DNA from: Nocardiopsis sp. JB363
Lineage (GTDB): Bacteria; Actinomycetota; Actinomycetes; Streptosporangiales; Streptosporangiaceae
Length of the DNA: 64,000 nucleotides
Reading direction: 5' to 3'
Assembly: GCF_900143625.1 (NCBI RefSeq)
Contig: NZ_FRFF01000084.1
Coordinates: 1-64,000 of the forward strand
Shown here one piece after another: positions 58,840 through 64,000 of the stretch. A program made the translations under genes and the position numbers. Positions within the stretch are counted from its first letter, which is position 1, and every line of letters starts with the position of its first letter. Below the pieces are notes generated by a model. It did not search any database. It saw only the letters and a program-made list of their open reading frames with translations, and was not told where the DNA came from.

Positions 58840-61725
58840 GTGGTGCTGCTGCTTCTCCTCATCGTGCTCGCCGTGACCGTCGCGAGCACTCCGTTACTGG
58901 ACAGGTTCCTGGGCCGGAACGCGGGTTGGCCCATCGCCACCGTGTTCCTCGCCCTGACCGTGCTGGTCGCCCTCCAGGCGCCTCAGGTGTTGGGCGCCGG
59001 CACCCCCGTGGAATACACCCGGCCGTGGATGCCGAGCCTGGGAGTCGACCTGCACCTGCGCATGGACGGCCTGGGCTGGCTGTTCACCATGTTGGTGACC
59101 GGTATCGGCACGCTGATCATGGCCTACTCCACCCGGTACTTCCCCCCTGGGCGCAGACTCGGCTTCTACTGCTTGATGAGCGTGTTCGCGTTCGCGATGA
59201 CCGGTCTGGTCCTGGCCGACGACGTCGTGCTGCTCTTCGTCTTCTGGGAGCTCACCACGATCGCGTCGTTCTACCTGATCGGTCTCTCCGGGCTCACCGC
59301 CGACCGACCGGCGATCCGCACCTTCCTTCTCACCGCGATGGGCGGCTTGACCCTGTTGGGCGCCGTCACCCTCCTGGTCATACGCACAGGAACGACTCAG
59401 CTGAGCGTGATCCTGGCCGACCCCTCCTGGACCCAGGACCCGGCTTTCGTCTCCGTGGTGGCGCTGCTGGTGATGGTGGCGGTGTTCACCAAGTCGGCCC
59501 AGTTCCCGTTCCACTACTGGTTGCCGGACGCCATGGCCGCGAGCACCCCGGTCAGCGCCTACCTGCACGCCGCCGCCATGGTCAAGGCCGGCATCTATCT
59601 GGCGATGCGGTTCACTCCGGCGTTCGCGGAGGTGTTCCTGTGGAACGCGATGCTCATCACCGCGGGTCTGGTCACCGCCCTGATGGGCGCGTTCTTCGCG
59701 CTCCAGCAGAACGACCTCAAGCGACTGGCCGCCTTCTCCACCGTCAGTCAACTGGGGTTGCTGATCGCGGTGATCGGTGTGGGCACCCCGGAGGCCTTGG
59801 TCGCCGCGTCGGTGCACACCGTGGCCCACGCCCTGTTCAAGTCGGCCCTGTTCATGGCGGTCGGCCTGGTCGACCACCAGACCGGCACACGCGACATTCG
59901 CAGACTGGGGGGTCTACGCCACCGGATGCCGGTCACGGCGACGATCGCCACGCTGTCCGCCCTGTCCATGGCGGGCATCCCACCCCTGCTCGGTTTCATC
60001 AGCAAGGAGAACCTGTTCGAGGCGTTCCTGCACGCCCCCGGTCCGGGCTGGTTCGGTCCGCTCGCCGGTGTGGTCGCGGTGGGCGCCTCGGTGTTCACGT
60101 TCGCCTACTCCTTCCGGTTCGTCTACCGCACCTTCTTCGGCGCTTCCCGGAGCGAGGAGGGAACCGAGGAGGCCACCGCCGGTGAGGCCCGGATCGGCTT
60201 CTGGACCCCCGCCATCATCGCCGCGTTCGGCGGTGTGCTGCTGGGCCTGACCGTGCCGGTCCTGGACCCACTGGTCAACACGGTGGCGACCGACGCCACA
60301 CACGCGATGGTCGACACCCATCTGGTGTTGTGGCACGGGTTCAACGCCGCACTGTTCATGTCGATGGCGGCGGTCGGCCTCGGCTCCTTGCTGGCCTGGC
60401 GGTCCCGGGCCGGTGACGCCATGGCCGGACGCGACCTCGTTCCGTTCACCGGAGTAGGGATCTTCGAAGCCCTCTACGGTGGAATCATCCGTGTGGGGAG
60501 GCGCGTGGGCGACCTGACCAGGTTCGACTCGCCCGCCTACCACCTGGGCGTACCGATGATCGTCATCATCGGGCTGGCCTCCGTGATCGCCGTGGTGGGA
60601 CTGGAACTGCCCCCGGTCGCCGGGCAGACCGCACTCGGTCTCGACTGGCTGTTGGTGGGGCTGATGGCCGTCGCCGTCGGCTCCGCCGTCGTCACCCGGT
60701 CCCGGATGGCGGGCCTGGCGCTGGTGGGTGTCGCCGGTTTCACCACCGCCCTGTGGCTGTTCTTCCTCGGCGCCTTCGACGTCGCCCTCACACAGCTACT
60801 GGTGGAGATCCTGACAGTGGTCGTGGCGGTCCTGGTCCTGCGCCGGCTCCCCCGTCGCTTCCACTCGGTGAAGCGTCGCCGCACCGTGCTGACCGCGGCC
60901 GTGGCGGTCAGCGCGGGCCTGTGCGCCGGAGTGGCCGCCTTCGCGCTCACCGGACGCCGTGAGCTGTCCCCGGCCGCCGATTACTTCCTCGACAACGCAC
61001 CCGAGGACACCGGCGGCACGAACGTGGTCAACACCATCCTCGTGGACTACCGGGCCCTGGACACCCTCGGCGAACTCACCGTCCTGGGTGTGGCCGGGCT
61101 GATCATCATCGCGGTGCTGCGCTCCAGCGACCTGCTGCCCACTCACGGCTCGCGTCAAATCATCGTCGGTGCGACCAACGCGGCCTACGATCCGGCCGAC
61201 AACACGGTGCTCATGCGCACTGTCGGTAGATTCCTCATGCCGCTGCTGGTCTTGTGGTCCCTCTACCTGTTGTTCCGTGGCCACAACGAACCGGGCGGCG
61301 GATTCATCGCCGGTCTGGTCGGTGGCGCTGGGTTCGCCCTCGTCTACCTGGCCGCACCCAGCGACCGGGACGCGCGCATCCGCCTGACCTACCCCGTGAT
61401 CATCGGGGCCGGTGTCCTGGTCGCGGCGTTCTCAGGCGTCCTGGGCTTCGTGGACGGTTCCTTCCTCAAGCCACTGCACGCGGACATCCCGCTGGCCTGG
61501 GGCGGTCACTTCCACTTCACGACGGCGTTCGTGTTCGACATCGGTGTCTACCTGGCCGTCGTGGGCGTTCTGCTCACCGCCCTCAACGAACTCGGTCTGG
61601 AGCGGGGGTCCGACACCAGCGGGAGTCGGGAAGACCCTCCGACACCGCAGGAGGGCGAGATTCCGGTGGGCGACACGAACGACGCTTCCCCCATGGACGA
61701 CTCCACCACCGGAGGTAAGCGATGA
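58840..61725 (+). CDS. mrpA: Na+/H+ antiporter subunit MrpA with fused MrpB domain
   Basis: A 961-residue membrane protein. The first 750 or so residues are the MrpA/NuoL-like part (VKAGIYLAMRFTP, FKSALFMAVGLVDHQTGTRD and PLLGFISKENLFEAFL motifs) and the MrpD-like signature; the last 200 residues (TVGRFLMPLLVLWSLYLLFRGHNEPGGGFIAGLVGGAGFALVYL...) are MrpB. This A-B fusion is usual in actinobacteria. Downstream mrpC, D, E and F overlap in the normal order. The Mrp complex exchanges Na+ for H+ across the membrane, needed under alkaline or salt stress. GTG start at 58840 with a weak GGA; a charged C-terminal tail of about 40 residues is extra. Confidence 0.95.
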   Translation: MVLLLLLIVLAVTVASTPLLDRFLGRNAGWPIATVFLALTVLVALQAPQVLGAGTPVEYTRPWMPSLGVDLHLRMDGLGWLFTMLVTGIGTLIMAYSTRYFPPGRRLGFYCLMSVFAFAMTGLVLADDVVLLFVFWELTTIASFYLIGLSGLTADRPAIRTFLLTAMGGLTLLGAVTLLVIRTGTTQLSVILADPSWTQDPAFVSVVALLVMVAVFTKSAQFPFHYWLPDAMAASTPVSAYLHAAAMVKAGIYLAMRFTPAFAEVFLWNAMLITAGLVTALMGAFFALQQNDLKRLAAFSTVSQLGLLIAVIGVGTPEALVAASVHTVAHALFKSALFMAVGLVDHQTGTRDIRRLGGLRHRMPVTATIATLSALSMAGIPPLLGFISKENLFEAFLHAPGPGWFGPLAGVVAVGASVFTFAYSFRFVYRTFFGASRSEEGTEEATAGEARIGFWTPAIIAAFGGVLLGLTVPVLDPLVNTVATDATHAMVDTHLVLWHGFNAALFMSMAAVGLGSLLAWRSRAGDAMAGRDLVPFTGVGIFEALYGGIIRVGRRVGDLTRFDSPAYHLGVPMIVIIGLASVIAVVGLELPPVAGQTALGLDWLLVGLMAVAVGSAVVTRSRMAGLALVGVAGFTTALWLFFLGAFDVALTQLLVEILTVVVAVLVLRRLPRRFHSVKRRRTVLTAAVAVSAGLCAGVAAFALTGRRELSPAADYFLDNAPEDTGGTNVVNTILVDYRALDTLGELTVLGVAGLIIIAVLRSSDLLPTHGSRQIIVGATNAAYDPADNTVLMRTVGRFLMPLLVLWSLYLLFRGHNEPGGGFIAGLVGGAGFALVYLAAPSDRDARIRLTYPVIIGAGVLVAAFSGVLGFVDGSFLKPLHADIPLAWGGHFHFTTAFVFDIGVYLAVVGVLLTALNELGLERGSDTSGSREDPPTPQEGEIPVGDTNDASPMDDSTTGGKR

Positions 61726-62030
61726 CCCTCGCCATCACCATCGCCATCATGGTCGCCGGCGGTGTCTACCTGATGCTTCAGCGCGGCATGGTGCGCATCG
61801 TCCTCGGCCTGATCCTGGTCGGGCACGCGGTCAACCTGCTGATCATGTCGGCGGGCGGGGTGTTCCGCAGGGACCTGCCGCTGTTGCAGTTCGGCACCGC
61901 CTTGACCGCGGCCGACCCGCTTCCTCAGGCGTTCGTGCTGACCGCCATCGTCATCGCCTTCTCCATCGCGATCTACATGCTCACCCTCGCCGCCTCGGGC
62001 AGCGACGACGACACGGAGGGGAACTCATGA
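61722..62030 (+). CDS. mrpC: Na+/H+ antiporter subunit MrpC (NuoK-like)
   Basis: A 102-residue protein with three membrane segments, of the NuoK type: VYLMLQRGMVRIVLGLILVGHAVNLLIM and DPLPQAFVLTAIVIAFSIAIYMLTL. It overlaps mrpA by four bases and mrpD by four bases. Confidence 0.95.
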   Translation: MTLAITIAIMVAGGVYLMLQRGMVRIVLGLILVGHAVNLLIMSAGGVFRRDLPLLQFGTALTAADPLPQAFVLTAIVIAFSIAIYMLTLAASGSDDDTEGNS

Positions 62031-63544
62031 TCCCTGCGTTGCTCCCCCTCTTCGTGGCGGTCCCGCTGATCGGGGCGGGACTGCTCATCGTGCTACCCGG
62101 CCCACGCTGGCTACGCAGGGTCCTGTTGCTGGCTCCCAGCGCGGCGGGAATGCTGGGCGGCGGTGGACTGATCTGGCTCACCCGCGACGGTGTGGTGTTC
62201 GCGCACAACGTGGGTCTGTGGCAGGACGGGATCGCCATCCCGTTCGTCGCCGACGTGTTCAGCGCGCTGATGCTGTGGACGACGTGCTTGTTGGCACTGG
62301 TGTGCTCGATGTTCGCGGTGGCCACGGGAGACGACCGGCAGTCCTTCTTCTCCCCCTTGGTGTTGGTGCTCACGGCCGGCGTGTCCGGCGCGCTGCTCAC
62401 CGGCGACCTCTTCAACATGTTCGTGTTCATCGAGGTCATGTTGTTGCCCTCGTACGGGCTGTTGGCGATGCTGGGAGCCTTGGGTCGACTGAAGGCCGGA
62501 CGCATCTACGTCACCGTCAACCTGCTGACCTCGACGATCTTCCTGGCCGGTGTGGCCCTGGTCTACGCCGTCGCCGGAACCGTGCACCTGGGCGAGCTCG
62601 CCGGGGCGGCCGAAGAGTCACCGTTGGTGGCGGCCGGCATGGGCGTGGTCATCCTCGCGCTGGCGATCAAGGCCGCGGTCGTCCCTGTGCACGGTTGGTT
62701 GACCCGCACCTATCCGGCGACCTCCCCGGCCATCACGGCCCTGTTCTCCGGGCTGCACACCAAGGTCGCCATCTACGCGATCTACCGCCTGTACGCCGTG
62801 GTCTTCGACGGCGACTCCCGGTTCCTGTGGATCGGGGTGGTGGCCTTCACCCTCACCATGATCATCGGTGTCATGGGAGCGGTCGGTGAGAACACCACCC
62901 GCTCCATCCTGGTCTTCCACATGATCAGCCAGATCGGGTACATCCTGCTGGGCGTGGCCCTGTTCACCGAACTGGGCCTGATGGCGGGCATCTTCTACCT
63001 GATCCACCACATGATCGTGAAGGCGTCGCTGTTCCTGTCCACCGGAGCCATCGAGCACACTCACGGCACCGGCGCGTTGGACCGACTCGGCGGCATCGCC
63101 AGACGCCAACCCCTCATCGGACTGGTGTTCATGGGAGCGGCGTTGTCCTTGGCCGGCCTCCCACCGTTCTCGGGGTTCGTCGCCAAGCTGTCCCTGGTCC
63201 TGGCCACCGTCGAGGAGCAGCAGTGGACCGTGATGGCCGTGATGATCGCGGTCAGCCTCATCACGTTGATGTCCATGCTCAAGATCTGGGGCGGGGTGTT
63301 CTGGGGCAAGGAGCCTCCCTCTCCGGAGGAAGGTGTTCCGATGATCACCGGAGCCAACGGGGGTTCCGTCCAGACGGCGACGAGGTCGAAGATCCGGACG
63401 ACACTGCTCCTTCCCGGTCTGGTGCTGACCGCGACCACCCTGTGTCTCGGGCTCGGCGCCGAGTTCCTGCTCGACCTGAGCGCGCAGGCCGCCGCGAACC
63501 TCTTGGACACGTCCACCTACGTCGAGGCGGTGCTGGGACGATGA
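62027..63544 (+). CDS. mrpD: Na+/H+ antiporter subunit MrpD (NuoN/M-like)
   Basis: A 505-residue proton-translocating subunit, about 14 membrane segments. It has the LFNMFVFIEVMLLPSYGLLA motif with the conserved Glu, the Lys of VIAIKAAVVPVHGWL, and HMIVKASLFLSTGAIEH. ATG overlaps the mrpC stop and the stop overlaps mrpE. Confidence 0.95.
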   Translation: MIPALLPLFVAVPLIGAGLLIVLPGPRWLRRVLLLAPSAAGMLGGGGLIWLTRDGVVFAHNVGLWQDGIAIPFVADVFSALMLWTTCLLALVCSMFAVATGDDRQSFFSPLVLVLTAGVSGALLTGDLFNMFVFIEVMLLPSYGLLAMLGALGRLKAGRIYVTVNLLTSTIFLAGVALVYAVAGTVHLGELAGAAEESPLVAAGMGVVILALAIKAAVVPVHGWLTRTYPATSPAITALFSGLHTKVAIYAIYRLYAVVFDGDSRFLWIGVVAFTLTMIIGVMGAVGENTTRSILVFHMISQIGYILLGVALFTELGLMAGIFYLIHHMIVKASLFLSTGAIEHTHGTGALDRLGGIARRQPLIGLVFMGAALSLAGLPPFSGFVAKLSLVLATVEEQQWTVMAVMIAVSLITLMSMLKIWGGVFWGKEPPSPEEGVPMITGANGGSVQTATRSKIRTTLLLPGLVLTATTLCLGLGAEFLLDLSAQAAANLLDTSTYVEAVLGR

Positions 63545-63918
63545 ACTACCTGAAGTGGGCGCTTCGGCTGCTCTGGTTCCCCTTCTACGCCGGGGTCGAG
63601 ATCACCAAGACCTCCTTCCAGGTCATGTGGGACGTCCTCACCCCCGGCAGCGCGGCGACACCCGCCTTCGTGGAGGTGCCGATCCGTGGTCGGAGCGACT
63701 TCGAGGTGACGATGTTGGCCAACCTGATCTCCCTGACCCCGGGCACGGTCACGGTGGCCGTACGGCACGAGCCCCCCACCCTGTGGGTGCACGGGTTGTA
63801 CGTGCAGGACCGCGAGTCGTTCCGCGAGGACATCCACGCCATAGAGGACCGCATCCTCGCGTTCACCCGGACGCCTTGGTCCGCGGAATCGACCACCTCC
63901 GAGGGAGGAACCCGCTGA
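63541..63918 (+). CDS. mrpE: Na+/H+ antiporter subunit MrpE
   Basis: A 125-residue protein: a short N-terminal membrane part (KWALRLLWFPFYAGVEI), then the cytoplasmic MrpE domain with SLTPGTVTVAV and LWVHGLYV. It overlaps the stop of mrpD by four bases. It is shorter than MrpE of bacilli (about 158) but typical for actinobacteria, which often have a single membrane segment pair. Confidence 0.93.
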   Translation: MNYLKWALRLLWFPFYAGVEITKTSFQVMWDVLTPGSAATPAFVEVPIRGRSDFEVTMLANLISLTPGTVTVAVRHEPPTLWVHGLYVQDRESFREDIHAIEDRILAFTRTPWSAESTTSEGGTR

Positions 63919-64000
63919 TGCACGTCATCGACATCGGTCTGGCCGCGATCGTGGTGGCGATGGTCATCGCCACCTACCGCATTCTCATCGGTCCCTCCGC
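63918..64000 (+). CDS. mrpF: Na+/H+ antiporter subunit MrpF, start only
   Basis: The gene begins with ATG at 63918, overlapping the mrpE stop by one base, with GGAGGAA seven bases before it. The visible 27 residues (HVIDIGLAAIVVAMVIATYR, then ILIGPS) are the first membrane helix and the RxxxGPS of MrpF. It runs off the right edge; mrpG should follow. Confidence 0.9.
   Translation, partial: MHVIDIGLAAIVVAMVIATYRILIGPS

Noticed and set aside
1-64000. CRISPR array or prophage
   Set aside because: No regularly spaced repeats of 25-40 bases and no phage structural, integrase or lysis genes were seen.

Overview
The window is uniformly high-GC DNA with dense, often start-stop overlapping genes, many GTG starts and many TetR/MarR/XRE regulators. 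WhiJ-type XRE plus DUF397 pairs, an IdeR/DmdR-type iron box and an Mrp antiporter with MrpA and MrpB fused all point to an actinomycete. A Nocardiopsis-like genus is my inference and not proven. It reads as chromosomal accessory/metabolic territory. One tRNA gene (Lys, UUU) is present; I see no CRISPR array, rRNA or replication origin.

Left edge (1-1.8 kb): a scar region. It holds the 3' end of an ISAs1-type transposase, the C-terminal remnant of an Abi_2 protein, a histidyl-tRNA synthetase cut after motif 2, and a frameshifted, truncated quinone reductase. Then 1.85-6.5 kb: an old-yellow-enzyme reductase divergent from its MarR regulator, a DUF3159 membrane protein whose repetitive tail is cut by a stop codon, and an S9 peptidase.

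7.2-11.1 kb (minus strand): an M20 amidohydrolase coupled to an MHS-family transporter, behind a double AsnC regulator with a clear palindrome. 11.3-16.3 kb: tRNA-Lys, then a GbsR-like repressor divergent from a GMC oxidoreductase, aldehyde dehydrogenase and M20 amidohydrolase. These could oxidise an amide-linked alcohol to the acid and then cleave the amide. 16.4-18.4 kb: three small unknown genes divergent from an XRE-DUF5753/DUF397 pair. 18.6-22.3 kb: CdaR-like regulator, glycerate kinase and GntP permease. 22.4-24.5 kb: DUF418 membrane protein and TetR under a promoter with a perfect palindromic operator.

25.3-29.7 kb: an ABC-2 exporter convergent with a two-component system. 30.5-38.7 kb: the most interesting block. 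Two near-copies of a three-gene ABC importer (ATPase, permease, lipoprotein) lie in tandem, separated by a small unknown gene, and are followed by a RutA-like flavin monooxygenase and a RutB-like cysteine hydrolase. I read it as an uptake-plus-ring-opening pathway for a pyrimidine-like heterocycle without the rest of the Rut enzymes. 39-40 kb: a DUF2795 protein and a fatty acid desaturase. 40.4-44.3 kb: an iron-regulated siderophore ABC importer.

44.4-51.6 kb: a phosphotransferase and two independent TetR-ABC exporter operons, each with a visible palindromic operator. 51.7-58.2 kb: an SDR, then minus-strand oxidative genes (FAD monooxygenase with TetR; alpha/beta hydrolase, TetR, P450, ferredoxin) and a decayed second P450. 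58.8-64 kb: the mrpAB-C-D-E-F Na+/H+ antiporter operon, running off the right edge.
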